A stretch of DNA of 64,000 bases from Erysipelotrichaceae bacterium (GCA_018365815.1 JAGZJH010000001.1:1-64000), one strand, 5' to 3'; positions 17,280 to 28,340 are shown, counted from the stretch's first letter. Made by a program: numbers and translations. Notes: generated by a model from the letters alone, not told the origin.

Positions 17280-18638
17280 ATGTTTAAACAACAAAGTGAT
17301 TTTAGCAAAGGGAGTATTGCTTCAAATATTATAAATTTAGCCCTCCCTTTAACATTAGCTCAATTAGTGAGTTTACTTTACAATATCGTTGATCGTATTT
17401 TTATTGGGCGAATTGGGGAACAATCTTCACTTGCTTTAGGAGGAATAGGAATTACTTTTCCTATTATTACCATCATTATTGCTTTTGCAAATCTTTTTGG
17501 TATGGGTTCAGCGCCTTTGTTTAGTATCGCCAGGGGACAATACGATTCTAAAAAAGCACAAGATATTATGGGGAATTGTTTTTCATTATTAATTATTTTT
17601 GGCCTTATTTTAACACTGGTCTGCTTAACATTTAAAAAACCACTTTTATTTATGTTTGGAGCAAGTGAAGAAACATTTAAATATGCTAATCAATATATTA
17701 CTATTTATTTACTAGGAACAATTTTTGTCATGTTAAGTTTAGGAATGAATGGTTTTATTAATGCTCAAGGATTTGGTAAAATTGGAATGTTAAGTGTTGT
17801 TATCGGGGCAATTACAAACATTGTTTTAGATCCGATTTTTATGTTTGCTTTTTCATTTGGCGTTCAAGGTGCCGCCATTGCCACTGTTTTATCGCAAGCA
17901 ATTTCTTCGTTATGGATCATTGCTTTTTTAAAGAAAAATTCAATCATTAAACTCCATCATTCATCTTTCAAATTACAAAAAAACATTGTCATCGAAATCA
18001 TTAGTTTAGGTATGTCCGGTTTTATTATGGCGACTACAAATAGCTTAGTTTCAATTGTAATTAATTCAAGTTTACAATCTTTTGGTGGCGATTTATATGT
18101 TGCGAGTATGACTATTATTAATTCAATTCGTGAAATTGTGACAATGCCAATTAGTGGTATTACCAGTGCCGCTCAACCGGTCATGGGATATAATTATGGA
18201 GCTAAGTTAAACAAGCGTGTTTTATCGGCTATTAAATTTTCAACCATCATATGTGTCATTTACACTACTATTTTATGGTTGTTAATTGCATTAGTACCTA
18301 ATTTCTTTATTCATATTTTTAATAATGATCCTCAATTAGTAGAGATTACACAATCTGCTTTAAAACTATATTTTATGGGATTTTTTATGCAATCCTTTCA
18401 ATTGGCAGGACAATCAGTTGCCGTTGCACTTGGAAAATCTAAACAAGCCATTTTCTTTTCTTTATTTAGAAAAGTAATCATCGTTGTTCCTTTGACTTTA
18501 ATTTTACCTCATTTATTTAATTTAGGAATTGATGGTATTTTTATTGCTGAACCTATTTCTAATTTTATTGGTGGAGGAGCTTGTTATATTACGATGTGGT
18601 TGACTATTGGTAAAAACTTAAAGAAAAAATCAATCTAG
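17280..18638 (+). CDS. MATE family multidrug/cation exporter
   Basis: Membrane exporter of 452 residues with about 12 hydrophobic helices in two similar halves, of the NorM/DinF class, which trades Na+ or H+ for drugs or metabolites. Typical stretches are LALPLTLAQLVSLLYNIVDR near the start, GMGSAPLFSIARGQ near residue 80 and QPVMGYNYGAKLNKRV near residue 300. TTGGGGGAAT stands 5 bases before the ATG. It is one of only two plus-strand genes outside small features. Its end overlaps the DEAD-box gene by four bases tail to tail. Confidence 0.93.
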   Translation: MFKQQSDFSKGSIASNIINLALPLTLAQLVSLLYNIVDRIFIGRIGEQSSLALGGIGITFPIITIIIAFANLFGMGSAPLFSIARGQYDSKKAQDIMGNCFSLLIIFGLILTLVCLTFKKPLLFMFGASEETFKYANQYITIYLLGTIFVMLSLGMNGFINAQGFGKIGMLSVVIGAITNIVLDPIFMFAFSFGVQGAAIATVLSQAISSLWIIAFLKKNSIIKLHHSSFKLQKNIVIEIISLGMSGFIMATTNSLVSIVINSSLQSFGGDLYVASMTIINSIREIVTMPISGITSAAQPVMGYNYGAKLNKRVLSAIKFSTIICVIYTTILWLLIALVPNFFIHIFNNDPQLVEITQSALKLYFMGFFMQSFQLAGQSVAVALGKSKQAIFFSLFRKVIIVVPLTLILPHLFNLGIDGIFIAEPISNFIGGGACYITMWLTIGKNLKKKSI

Positions 18639-18660
18639 GATTTTCTACGATTGATTTTTT
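18624..18660. terminator. Bidirectional terminator inside the ends of two convergent genes
   Basis: The perfect 12-bp inverted repeat AAAAAATCAATC (18624-18635) / GATTGATTTTTT (18649-18660) encodes the last codons of both the MATE gene and the helicase gene, and ends in a T run on each strand. One element therefore terminates both transcripts. Confidence 0.8.
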
Positions 18661-19831
18661 TATAACTTTTTTTAGTTTTATGCTCTGATTTATTTTTCAT
18701 TACATATTTTTCATTTTGAATCACTGGTATTTTTTGTCTAATAAATTTTTCAATATCTTTTAATAAAGAGAGTTCTTCATAACTACAAAAACTAATTGCA
18801 TCACCACTTAATCCTTTACGAGCAGTACGTCCAATACGATGAACATAGTTTTCTGCTTGTTCTGGTAAATCGTAATTAATCACATGCGTTAAATCATCAA
18901 TATCAATTCCGCGTGCCGCTACATCAGTAGCTACAAGAATTCTAATTTTATCTTGTTTAAACTGATTTAACGCTCTATTTCTGGCATTTTGTGATTTATC
19001 TCCATGAATATAGTCACAAGTAATTTTAGCACGACTTAATTTTTTACAAAGTGTTTCGGCATTACGTTTAGTTCGCACAAAAATAATTGCATTATAAATT
19101 TGAGGATCTTCTAATAGATCTAATAATAATTTCGATTTATCCTCTTTATCACAAAAATATAACGATTGTTTAATATTTTCAACAGTTAAACGCCCATCAC
19201 TTACCATAACTTTAATAGGATTATTTAATAACTTTTGCGTTAAATGAAGAATTTCTTTAGGTAAAGTAGCTGAAAAAAGCATTGTCTGTTTTTGTTTTGG
19301 AATAATTTTGACAACACGCCAAATATCATTGATAAATCCCATATCTAACATACGATCTGCTTCATCTAAAACAAACATCTCTACATGTGTTAAATCTACT
19401 AAACCTTGTTTATGTAAGTCTAATAAACGGCCTGGTGTTGCAACTAATACGTCAATACCTCTTTGAATTAAAGTGACCTGACTTCCTTGACGTACTCCAC
19501 CAAAAATGGCAGCAGATTTTAAATTGACATAAGGATTAAATTGTTTAAATGTTTCGTCGATTTGAATAGCTAATTCACGTGTAGGTGCAAGTATTAAAGC
19601 CTTGATTAAACGCGGATATTTAACTGATTCATCTTTTAAAAATAACATATTCAAAATTGGCAATGCAAAAGCTGCTGTCTTTCCGGTTCCGGTTTTTGCA
19701 CACCCTAAAATATCTTGTCCATTAATTGCTGATAAGATTGTCGATTCTTGGATAGGAGTTGGGGATACATACCCTACTTTACTTAATGCTTCAATTAATG
19801 GTTGACACAATTTTAATTCTTCAAATTTCAT
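18635..19831 (-). CDS. DEAD-box ATP-dependent RNA helicase
   Basis: Unwinds RNA duplexes in ribosome assembly or RNA decay. It has 398 residues from ATG at 19831, chosen because AGAGGT lies 5 bases before it. Motifs in order: Q motif PTPIQ, Walker A AKTGTGKTAAFALPIL, PTRELAIQ, TPGRLLDL, DEAD in VLDEADRMLDMGF, SAT, and HRIGRTARKG. The basic C-terminal tail (KKSYKKINRRKS) suits RNA binding. It belongs to the CshA/RhlE-like group; the exact paralogue cannot be fixed from sequence alone. Confidence 0.93.
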   Translation of the reverse strand: MKFEELKLCQPLIEALSKVGYVSPTPIQESTILSAINGQDILGCAKTGTGKTAAFALPILNMLFLKDESVKYPRLIKALILAPTRELAIQIDETFKQFNPYVNLKSAAIFGGVRQGSQVTLIQRGIDVLVATPGRLLDLHKQGLVDLTHVEMFVLDEADRMLDMGFINDIWRVVKIIPKQKQTMLFSATLPKEILHLTQKLLNNPIKVMVSDGRLTVENIKQSLYFCDKEDKSKLLLDLLEDPQIYNAIIFVRTKRNAETLCKKLSRAKITCDYIHGDKSQNARNRALNQFKQDKIRILVATDVAARGIDIDDLTHVINYDLPEQAENYVHRIGRTARKGLSGDAISFCSYEELSLLKDIEKFIRQKIPVIQNEKYVMKNKSEHKTKKSYKKINRRKS

Positions 19832-19888
19832 GATATACCTCTTTCTTAACAATATTTTAAGTATATCATAGTTTATATCATTTACCTA

Positions 19889-19918
19889 GAAAAAAATTCT
19901 ATCTCATTTTTTAGAATT
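19889..19918 (-). terminator. Terminator after phoH
   Basis: The stem AATTCTA (19895-19901) / TAGAATT (19912-19918) on the minus strand is followed by at least five T residues. The stem overlaps the phoH stop. Confidence 0.65.
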
Positions 19919-20875
19919 CTTTTGATCCAAGTCATCATAACGTTCGATAATACGTGAAACTACTGGGTGTCTTACAACATCTAACGCTGATAATTCAATA
20001 AATTTTATTCCTTTAACCCCTTTTAAAATGTAATTGGCTGTTTTTAACCCGGAATGAACACCATGAGGTAAATCAATTTGTGTCATATCCCCTGTGACAA
20101 TCATTTTAGAATTAAATCCTAAACGTGTTAAAAACATTTTCATTTGTGCATCTGTTGTATTTTGTGCCTCATCTAAAATCACGTAAGCATCTTCCAATGT
20201 ACGTCCACGCATATAAGCCAGCGGCGCAATTTCAATAACTCCTTTTTCAATTAATCGTTCTGTTTGTTCTAGACCTAACATATCATGCAAAGCATCATAA
20301 AGGGGTCTTAAATAAGGATCTACTTTTTCTTTTAAATCACCAGGTAAAAATCCTAAACTTTCACCTGCTTCAACTGCCGGTCTTGTTAAAATGATTTTCT
20401 TGACTTCATTATTTTTTAATGCTGCCACTGCAAAAACAACTGCCAAATAAGTTTTTCCGGTTCCTGCTGGCCCAAGTCCAAACACAACATCATTCTTTTT
20501 TAAAGCATAATAATATTCTCTTTGTCCAATTGTTTTAGGATAAATCACTTTACCCGTCACTGTTTTAGCCACTTTAACGTTGTATAACTCTGCTAATGTC
20601 TCAAGTTGTTTTTCTTTTTGCATTTTAATTGCATACACGACATCACGAGAAGTGATATTTAATCCTTTAGTTGTTAAATTAAATAATGATATAATTAATG
20701 ATTCAAGTTGTTTTATTAAATTCTCATTTACATTTTGAATAATTAATTCATCACCTCTTAAAATAATTTGAACATCAAATTCTTTTTCCAGTATTTCAAT
20801 ATTAGATTCTCCAATTCCTTGAAAACGATTGATTTCATCAATTGTATATTCAGTCAGTTTGATTGTATGATTCAT
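19904..20875 (-). CDS. phoH: PhoH family ATPase
   Basis: A P-loop ATPase linked to RNA metabolism; in Firmicutes the gene sits beside yqfD and ybeY. It has 323 residues from ATG at 20875, which follows AAAGGAGAAATCA; the longer frame starts in the yqfD coding region. An N-terminal KH-like region precedes Walker A LGPAGTGKTYLAVVFA (near residue 132), and Walker B-like YVILDEAQNTT is near residue 222, with MIVTGDMTQIDLP after it. It overlaps yqfD by 26 bases. Confidence 0.93.
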   Translation of the reverse strand: MNHTIKLTEYTIDEINRFQGIGESNIEILEKEFDVQIILRGDELIIQNVNENLIKQLESLIISLFNLTTKGLNITSRDVVYAIKMQKEKQLETLAELYNVKVAKTVTGKVIYPKTIGQREYYYALKKNDVVFGLGPAGTGKTYLAVVFAVAALKNNEVKKIILTRPAVEAGESLGFLPGDLKEKVDPYLRPLYDALHDMLGLEQTERLIEKGVIEIAPLAYMRGRTLEDAYVILDEAQNTTDAQMKMFLTRLGFNSKMIVTGDMTQIDLPHGVHSGLKTANYILKGVKGIKFIELSALDVVRHPVVSRIIERYDDLDQKNSKK

Positions 20876-21821
20876 TGATTTCTCCTTTACATGCAATATT
20901 TTCAATTAAAGTGTAATGAACTTTCATTACTATTTTACTATCATTTATACTAAATTGTAAAACCTTTTCTTGATCAATTGTAAATTCATTTTTAGTTAAC
21001 TTTCCCAATTCATCCCTTACTTTCTTCAATAATTCACTAAATGCTTCACCCTCATCATCGATTTTAGGAATTGATTTTTCAATATCATACCATGTATAGC
21101 CATAAATCTTACCACTAGGATAAAGTAATATTGTTTCATCAAAAGTCGATACTAATGTATTAGAAACAAGTAACTCCCCCGCTTTAACAAACTGATTGAC
21201 ATTAACACTAATATAACCACTGTGAATTTGAAATTGTTTAATCACACTATCCTTACATGCAACAATTGGACGATTATCTTTTGAAGTAATTGAAGACTCT
21301 TTTTTATTTGTATACTCTACAAAAAAAGTTTGCCCTTTTTGGTAGATATTTAACCAATCAATATCTTCTTTAAAGTGAGTTTGTAATTTTATTTTAAGTT
21401 GTTCTAGTTGATCATAATCTAATTTTTGATTTAAAAAATGAACATCGTACTCTTTCAATTTTCGAACAATTTGTTGATTTAATTGATACTTAGTCCCAAC
21501 AACTTTTAAATTTAAAATACAATTATTAAGTAATAGATATACAATAATAAATGTCATTATTCCCACTAATTTAATTCTGCTTTTGAAAAATAATGTTAAA
21601 TAGTAAAGCAGACCAACACTTTTTTCAAACACAATTGGTAAATCCAATCGCCGCAATTGATAACTTCCCTTTCGTTTAACACAAAATTGATAAGTATAAG
21701 TATCCACCTTTTTTAAAAAATAGATATTAATTTTCATTTTAGAAAAGATATTTAAATAAGGCATAATATCATTACATTGTATTAAATACACATCATAACC
21801 GAGTGTCTTTTTAGTTTTCAT
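20850..21821 (-). CDS. yqfD: Sporulation protein YqfD homologue
   Basis: Membrane protein of 323 residues from ATG at 21821 (TTG at 21824 possible). One hydrophobic helix lies near residues 86-108 (KLVGIMTFIIVYLLLNNCI), followed by a long extracytoplasmic domain, as in the YqfD/SpoIVA-interacting family of spore formers. The start overlaps yqfC by 11 bases and the end overlaps phoH, a conserved order in Firmicutes. Its presence suggests descent from a spore-forming lineage but does not show that the cell sporulates. Confidence 0.85.
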   Translation of the reverse strand: MKTKKTLGYDVYLIQCNDIMPYLNIFSKMKINIYFLKKVDTYTYQFCVKRKGSYQLRRLDLPIVFEKSVGLLYYLTLFFKSRIKLVGIMTFIIVYLLLNNCILNLKVVGTKYQLNQQIVRKLKEYDVHFLNQKLDYDQLEQLKIKLQTHFKEDIDWLNIYQKGQTFFVEYTNKKESSITSKDNRPIVACKDSVIKQFQIHSGYISVNVNQFVKAGELLVSNTLVSTFDETILLYPSGKIYGYTWYDIEKSIPKIDDEGEAFSELLKKVRDELGKLTKNEFTIDQEKVLQFSINDSKIVMKVHYTLIENIACKGEINESYNQTD

Positions 21822-22008
21822 CAAATTTCACTTCTTTCACTTTTCCACTAATATGAATTTCATGTGTAGAAAAGTATAATACTATAAAATTTTGACCTAT
21901 TATTTTAACTAATTGATCTTGTGCTTTAATTAAAATCAGTGAAGAATCTAATACAAGAAGTTGTGAATATTGTTTTATTACAATTTTTTCTTTATCTAAA
22001 TAGATCAC
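21811..22008 (-). CDS. yqfC: Sporulation protein YqfC homologue
   Basis: A 65-residue protein of the YqfC/YabP family, usually encoded just before yqfD. The beta-rich segments IVIKQYSQLLVLDSSLILI and FIVLYFSTHEIHISGKVKEV fit the family. Start is GTG at 22008, with GAGGTGAT four bases upstream. In Bacillus these genes are expressed in the mother cell; here no sigma-E/K site could be defined by eye. Confidence 0.8.
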   Translation of the reverse strand: MIYLDKEKIVIKQYSQLLVLDSSLILIKAQDQLVKIIGQNFIVLYFSTHEIHISGKVKEVKFDEN

Positions 22009-22086
22009 AAAATCACCTCGATTAATTATATGATAAAACTTTTCATCTCATGCTTTTTATGTCTTTTTTAATTATTTAATTTATTG

Positions 22087-22092
22087 TATAAT
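22087..22092 (+). promoter_or_regulatory. Probable -10 box of the GH1 gene
   Basis: TATAAT lies 25 bases upstream of the GH1 ATG and just before TTAGGAGG. No good -35 hexamer is seen at the expected distance, only AT-rich sequence. Confidence 0.45.
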
Positions 22093-22096
22093 ATAA

Positions 22097-23551
<1,455 letters not shown>

Positions 23552-23553
23552 TT

Positions 23554-23609
23554 AAAAAGAGGTTGTAACATGATAAATAAACATTATCGAAGTTAACCGC
23601 CTCTTTTTT
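23554..23609 (+). terminator. Terminator after the GH1 gene
   Basis: AAAAAGAGGTT pairs with AACCGCCTCTTTTTT across a loop of about 30 bases, with one mismatched base, and ends in TTTTTTG. It sits immediately after the stop codon. Confidence 0.7.
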
Positions 23610-23990
23610 GTTTAAACTTAAATACTTAATCTTATATTTTGATTTTTGTTTTTTTATTTTTTGGATACTTTTATTGAGTTAAAACACTTCTTGATTTTGA
23701 AGCAAATAACAAACAACATCAATTTAAAATAGTTTGAATGTTATTTTTATTTAATTAACGAAAGAATACAAGTTTTAATATTTTATATCATCAAATATAA
23801 AGTCATTTCATTTTAAAGAAAATTAACCTCTTGCACTTAAATGAGATAACTGTATTTTAAAAATGTTATTTACTTTTATGCAAAAATAAGGCGTTATTTT
23901 TTACATTCACTTAATAAATTTAGTATTTATCTAATTTATTAAACTATCAAATTAATTATTAAAATTCTAAAATTAATAGTTTTAAATATA
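23610..23990. other. AT-rich intergenic region, nothing recognised
   Basis: About 380 bases between two terminators, mostly A and T. I see no ORF with a ribosome binding site, no tRNA and no clear repeat. It may be decayed sequence. Confidence 0.6.
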
Positions 23991-24018
23991 AAAAGGAAGA
24001 AACTGATGTTTCTTCCTT
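23991..24018 (-). terminator. Terminator after the MupG-like gene
   Basis: The 11-bp stem AAGGAAGAAAC (23993-24003) / GTTTCTTCCTT (24008-24018), with a four-base loop, is followed on the minus strand by TTTT. Confidence 0.9.
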
Positions 24019-24034
24019 GGCATTTCTTTAAACA

Positions 24035-25198
24035 CTATTTTTCAATAAATGAGAAAATATCTCCTTTACCAATCAACTCTAGCATTCTTAATTCATCTTG
24101 ATCAAGATGACCCACTAGATTACGCTCTCCATCGTTTACCATATCCATTAAACAAATTTGAACTTCACCTGCATAATGCTGATAGTTGTTATTGACAATT
24201 AAAATATCTCCCCTATGAAAATGTGACTGTTTTACTGGTCGGTATGGAACTCCTATTTTTGAGTATTTCATTCTTGAAAATCTAGAACGAATCATCCATT
24301 CAGAAGCATCTCCTGTTTCAAAATGTGGAGCATATTCAAATAATATTTCTCTTTCAATATCAGAAATATCTTTTTCAATATTTGCTTTTAAAATAACTTG
24401 TGATTTTCCAAATGATGGATTACCTTTTGTAATCATTTGCATAATTGGATCATTTTTAATTTCTGGTAATGGTTTATTTACCACTTCTTGAATTGCTTTA
24501 AACTCTTCTTCACTTGCATAAGCATTACCAATTAAAATATCATCAACCATCTTAGTCGCTAACATATGTCTTAATTGTAGATTAATTGGTAAATCACGAT
24601 GAATTTCTACTGTAGGTAATCCACATTTAGCATCCCAAACTCCATGAGTATTTGGAGCATGTGAACTAATAAATGCACCAATTTTTACACCGTATTTTGA
24701 TACTTCTTTATTAATATCATTAAAATCTTTCCATTTTAAAGCAGTATAGCGTTGAGGATAGAAATTATGACAAACAATAAATTTATCAGGTGAAACTCCT
24801 GCATCAATATATCCTTGAATTGGTGTTCCACTTGCGTTAAATTCAATAACAATGCCATATGGATTGTTAATCATTTGAATGTCTCTATCACCACCATAAC
24901 ACATATCTAAACGAATAATATCGCAACCAATTTCATGGAATAATGATATATCTTCAGGTGTTACACCTAACGTCTCTAAAAACATTGGATTAACATCTAA
25001 AGAAACTTCCATTTTATAATGATGTGCAATTTCAATAAATTTCTTAAAATAACTTACGATATTTTCTGGGGTATCTTCAACTGAAAACATACTTGAAAAT
25101 ACACGAGTAAACCCATAACTTGAAGCAAGTTTTAAATAACTGTCAATTTCTTCTAGTGAAGATAAATCCGGATAAACCGAAACTCCTAAACGTACCAT
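24035..25198 (-). CDS. DUF871 / MupG-type 6-phospho-N-acetylmuramidase
   Basis: A 387-residue TIM-barrel protein of the DUF871 family, whose characterised member MupG cleaves MurNAc-6-phosphate-GlcNAc during cell-wall recycling. The N-terminus LGVSVYPDLSSLEEIDSYLK and YGFTRVFSSMFSVED are characteristic, as is FNASGTPIQGYIDAG. The C-terminal domain contains VPYRPVKQSHFHRGDIL. GGAGGACAAGAT precedes the ATG. No muramic-acid etherase or PTS gene is beside it, so the exact substrate is inferred from family only. Confidence 0.82.
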   Translation of the reverse strand: MVRLGVSVYPDLSSLEEIDSYLKLASSYGFTRVFSSMFSVEDTPENIVSYFKKFIEIAHHYKMEVSLDVNPMFLETLGVTPEDISLFHEIGCDIIRLDMCYGGDRDIQMINNPYGIVIEFNASGTPIQGYIDAGVSPDKFIVCHNFYPQRYTALKWKDFNDINKEVSKYGVKIGAFISSHAPNTHGVWDAKCGLPTVEIHRDLPINLQLRHMLATKMVDDILIGNAYASEEEFKAIQEVVNKPLPEIKNDPIMQMITKGNPSFGKSQVILKANIEKDISDIEREILFEYAPHFETGDASEWMIRSRFSRMKYSKIGVPYRPVKQSHFHRGDILIVNNNYQHYAGEVQICLMDMVNDGERNLVGHLDQDELRMLELIGKGDIFSFIEK

Positions 25199-25274
25199 AT
25201 CTTGTCCTCCTAATATCTACTTACCTAAATACTATAACATTTGTATGGTTGCTTTCCTATCCATTTTCATTAAT

Positions 25275-25288
25275 TGAAAACGTTTTAT
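25275..25288. promoter_or_regulatory. Weak cre-like sequence between GH13 and MupG genes
   Basis: TGAAAACGTTTTAT matches the cre core but misses the final CA, and it overlaps the GH13 stop codon. It lies about 77 bases upstream of the MupG-like start. It could be a CcpA roadblock site or chance. Confidence 0.3.
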
Positions 25289-26826
25289 TTAACTTTTGTA
25301 AATATTACTTCATAGGGTTTCAATGTATTAAAATCATGAATTTGATAATTTTTCATTTGAATTTCACCATATTCTTGAATCATTTTATTTTCATTTGTAA
25401 AATTAGCATAAATTCTTAAATTTCCTCTTCTAACCTCTACAACTCCATCATGATGCGAATAATTTGAAGGTTGATTAATTAAATCATAATGTTTTTTTCT
25501 AAATTGAATAATTTTTTGATAATATGCATAAACCCCTTCAGGATTATTTAAATCGTTTTCAACATTAATCGTTAAATAGTTTGAATTAACTTCTAACCAT
25601 GGCTTTCCTTGTGTAAATCCGGAATTTTTAGAATTGTCCCATTGCATTGGTGTACGGGCATTGTCTCTTGAAATCAATGAAATCATCTCCATGATTTTTT
25701 CATGAGTATAACCCTCTTGTTTCAACATTCTATATTTATTTAATGTTTCTACATCATTATAAAACGCCAAATCATGACGATGAGCATTCGTCATTCCTAT
25801 TTCCTCTCCTTGGTAAATATATAAATTACCTTTTGTAATTCCAAATAATGTAATCAGCAATTTTGCAGATGGAATACGATATTGATTATCATCTAGCCAT
25901 AAAGATACTAGACGAGGTAAATCATGATTATTCATCACCATTGCTTCAATTCCGGTATAATTATTTTGCCAATTATTTAGAATTTCACAAACTTTATCTA
26001 AATTTAATGGTGTTTGTTTAAATTTGTCATTGTTGACCTGTGTAGTCGTTAAATGGTTAAAATGAAATGCTTGAGTTAAGCCTTTTTCATTACACATTTT
26101 ATTAGATTCCTCTAACGTAGATCCCCAACATTCTCCAACTGTTAATAGTTGATCTTTAAAAGTATTTTCATTTAATTCTTGTAAATATTCATAAAACTTT
26201 GGACCTTTTGAAGTAATTTTTAAATCAGGTACTTTACCGATTACATCAATGACATCTAATCTAAATCCCTCTACTCCTTGTTTAATCCAATAATTAACCA
26301 TATCATAAAGTTCCTGTCTTACTTTTGGATTATCCCAATTTAAATCAGGTTGACTGACATCAAATAAATGAAAATAATACATTCCTATTTCTTTGTTGTA
26401 GGTCCATGCTGATTCACTAAAGTATGAGGATAAATCGTTAGGTGTTTGACGCCAAATGTAATAATCAAAATATTGTGGATCTCTTTGACAAGCTTTTTTA
26501 AACCATATATGCTGATCAGAGGTATGGTTAAGCACTAAGTCCATCATTACTTTCATATTTCTTTTTTTTGCTTCTTTAATTAAACGAAGATAATCTTCAT
26601 TAGTTCCAAAAAGTGGTTCAATTTGCCGATAATCAGCAATATCATATCCATTATCTTTTTGTGGAGATTTACAACATGGACTGAGCCATAAATAATCAAC
26701 ACCTAAATTTTTTAAATAATCTAATTTTTCAATAATCCCATTAATATCACCAAAGCCATTTCCTGAAGTGTCTTTAAAACTCTTAGGATAAATTTGGTAA
26801 ATAATTTTATTTTCTAATTGATGCAT
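25285..26826 (-). CDS. GH13 alpha-glucosidase (oligo-1,6-glucosidase / trehalose-6-phosphate hydrolase type)
   Basis: Intracellular exo-acting alpha-glucosidase of 513 residues. Family landmarks: IIYQIYPKSFKDTSGNGFGD, SPQKDNGYDIADYRQI, VLNHTSDQHIWF, the nucleophile region GFRLDVIDVIG, the acid region TVGECWG and VMNNHDLPRLVS. The Pro-Gln in SPQKDNGYD is common in TreC, but the rest does not settle substrate. AGGAGGAAATAAA precedes the ATG. It lies just upstream of the MupG-like gene, probably in one transcript. Confidence 0.88.
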   Translation of the reverse strand: MHQLENKIIYQIYPKSFKDTSGNGFGDINGIIEKLDYLKNLGVDYLWLSPCCKSPQKDNGYDIADYRQIEPLFGTNEDYLRLIKEAKKRNMKVMMDLVLNHTSDQHIWFKKACQRDPQYFDYYIWRQTPNDLSSYFSESAWTYNKEIGMYYFHLFDVSQPDLNWDNPKVRQELYDMVNYWIKQGVEGFRLDVIDVIGKVPDLKITSKGPKFYEYLQELNENTFKDQLLTVGECWGSTLEESNKMCNEKGLTQAFHFNHLTTTQVNNDKFKQTPLNLDKVCEILNNWQNNYTGIEAMVMNNHDLPRLVSLWLDDNQYRIPSAKLLITLFGITKGNLYIYQGEEIGMTNAHRHDLAFYNDVETLNKYRMLKQEGYTHEKIMEMISLISRDNARTPMQWDNSKNSGFTQGKPWLEVNSNYLTINVENDLNNPEGVYAYYQKIIQFRKKHYDLINQPSNYSHHDGVVEVRRGNLRIYANFTNENKMIQEYGEIQMKNYQIHDFNTLKPYEVIFTKVK

Positions 26827-26952
26827 TTTATTTCCTCCTAATCTACATTTTAAATAAGATATTTAATCTTGCTTTATTATCATTTCTTTTATAGTATCAC
26901 TAATTAATCAGTATTTCTTGTAATTATTTAACCTATTTTTGTCGTTTTTTAA

Positions 26953-26980
26953 CCAATTAAAAAAGTGGGAAACCCACTTT
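26953..26980 (-). terminator. Terminator after the M24 peptidase gene
   Basis: The stem AAAGTGGG (26962-26969) / CCCACTTT (26973-26980) with a three-base loop is followed on the minus strand by TTTTTTAATT. It overlaps the stop codon. Confidence 0.85.
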
Positions 26981-28211
26981 ATTTTGCCATATAATCTTCG
27001 ATTTCTTCAATTGTGCGAATAATATCTTTAGATAACACTTCGCAACCATTTTCAGTAATTAATAAATCATCTTCAATACGAATTCCAATACTTTCTTCAT
27101 CAATGTATAATCCCGGTTCGTTTGTAATAATGGCTCCTGGTTCTAATTTAGCGTCACGATTTAATGAAGCATCATGAACATCTAATCCTAAATGGTGAGA
27201 TACACCATGCATATAATATTTTATTAATTCTTCATCTTTTTCAATTAATCCAATTTCTTTTAATCCTGCTGCTAAAACATTTTTACAAATATTGTTTAAA
27301 TCATTTAATGACATTCCAGGTTTAGCCACTTTTGCGACTTCTTGATTGGCTTTTAATACGATATTATAAATTACTTTTTGACGGTCACTGAATTTACCAT
27401 TAACCGGATAAGTTCGTGTAATATCGGCACAATATCCTTCTACTTTAGCCCCTAAATCTAATAAAATTAAATCACCATCTTTACATAAACATTCATTTGA
27501 AGAATAATGTAACATTGTTCCATTGTAACCTGCTCCCGCAATTGTTGAAAAAGATGGACCAGTAGCCCCACAATATTTAATCATATATTCAAAATTAGCT
27601 TGTACTTGATTTTCATACATACCTGGTTTTAAAGTGTCTAAAACATAGTTTAAACCTGAATGTGTAATATCAATAGCATGTTTTACACGGCGAATTTCTT
27701 CTTCATCTTTTTGCATTCTCAGTTTACAAATAATACCAAATGCGTTTTTAATCTTAACACTAAAATAGTCGTTTTTAAATGCTTTTGCTTTTATTAAGTT
27801 ATAATCATCTAAATCATTTTGAGCATGTTTATAAGTATCAAAATAGACTGTATCTATACTATAATTAATCATTAAACGATCAATGTAACTTTCAAAATCA
27901 TCTAAAAACATTACTGAGTTAATTTTTGAAGTCATTTTGGCCTCTTCAACAGTAAGTTGCTTTCCCATCCATTTTTCTTCTAATTTATCTACTTTTTTTA
28001 CAAATAAAGTCATTGTTGATGGGTTGGATTTATGCAATACTAGAATTACGTTTTTACGATTTATTCCAGTTAAATAGTAAAATTGTCGATTAACTTCAAA
28101 TGGAAAATACGCATCTAAACTTATATGATTTTCAATTCCAGAATATAAAATCATTAATTCGTTATCATTCATTTTTTCTAACACTGCTTGTCGTCTTATT
28201 TCAAAACTCAT
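26979..28211 (-). CDS. Xaa-Pro aminopeptidase (M24B, aminopeptidase P)
   Basis: Removes the N-terminal residue before proline; two metal ions bind in the pita-bread fold. The product is 410 residues. Metal ligands are visible in ILLDLGAKVEGYCADITRTY (two Asp), HGVSHHLGLDVHD (His), ITNEPGLYI (Glu) and IGIRIEDDLLIT (Glu). The N-terminal creatinase-like domain occupies about residues 1-165. AGGGGGAATAGAGA precedes the ATG and a sigma-A-like promoter lies just upstream, so it is transcribed on its own. Confidence 0.94.
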   Translation of the reverse strand: MSFEIRRQAVLEKMNDNELMILYSGIENHISLDAYFPFEVNRQFYYLTGINRKNVILVLHKSNPSTMTLFVKKVDKLEEKWMGKQLTVEEAKMTSKINSVMFLDDFESYIDRLMINYSIDTVYFDTYKHAQNDLDDYNLIKAKAFKNDYFSVKIKNAFGIICKLRMQKDEEEIRRVKHAIDITHSGLNYVLDTLKPGMYENQVQANFEYMIKYCGATGPSFSTIAGAGYNGTMLHYSSNECLCKDGDLILLDLGAKVEGYCADITRTYPVNGKFSDRQKVIYNIVLKANQEVAKVAKPGMSLNDLNNICKNVLAAGLKEIGLIEKDEELIKYYMHGVSHHLGLDVHDASLNRDAKLEPGAIITNEPGLYIDEESIGIRIEDDLLITENGCEVLSKDIIRTIEEIEDYMAK

Positions 28212-28237
28212 TCTCTATTCCCCCTTAGATATTCATT

Positions 28238-28266
28238 ATTATAAACCAAAATTTGTTTAAGCTCAA
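28238..28266 (-). promoter_or_regulatory. Putative sigma-A promoter of the M24 peptidase gene
   Basis: On the minus strand TTGAGC (28261-28266), 17-base spacer, TATAAT (28238-28243). Confidence 0.6.
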
Positions 28267-28298
28267 ACGTAATTATTGTTTAATTTGAGTTTTGGATA

Positions 28299-28335
28299 AT
28301 AAAAATAGCACATTACAAATTAAGTATGTGCTATT
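28299..28335 (-). terminator. Terminator after the nif3-like gene
   Basis: The stem AATAGCACAT (28304-28313) / ATGTGCTATT (28326-28335) on the minus strand is followed by TTTATT. It ends the rpoD-trmK-nif3 run. Confidence 0.8.
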
Positions 28336-28340
28336 ATTTG

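Noticed and set aside
25275..25288. Firm cre site controlling the MupG-like gene
   Set aside because: The final CA of the consensus is missing and the sequence overlaps a stop codon; it is kept only as a weak candidate.
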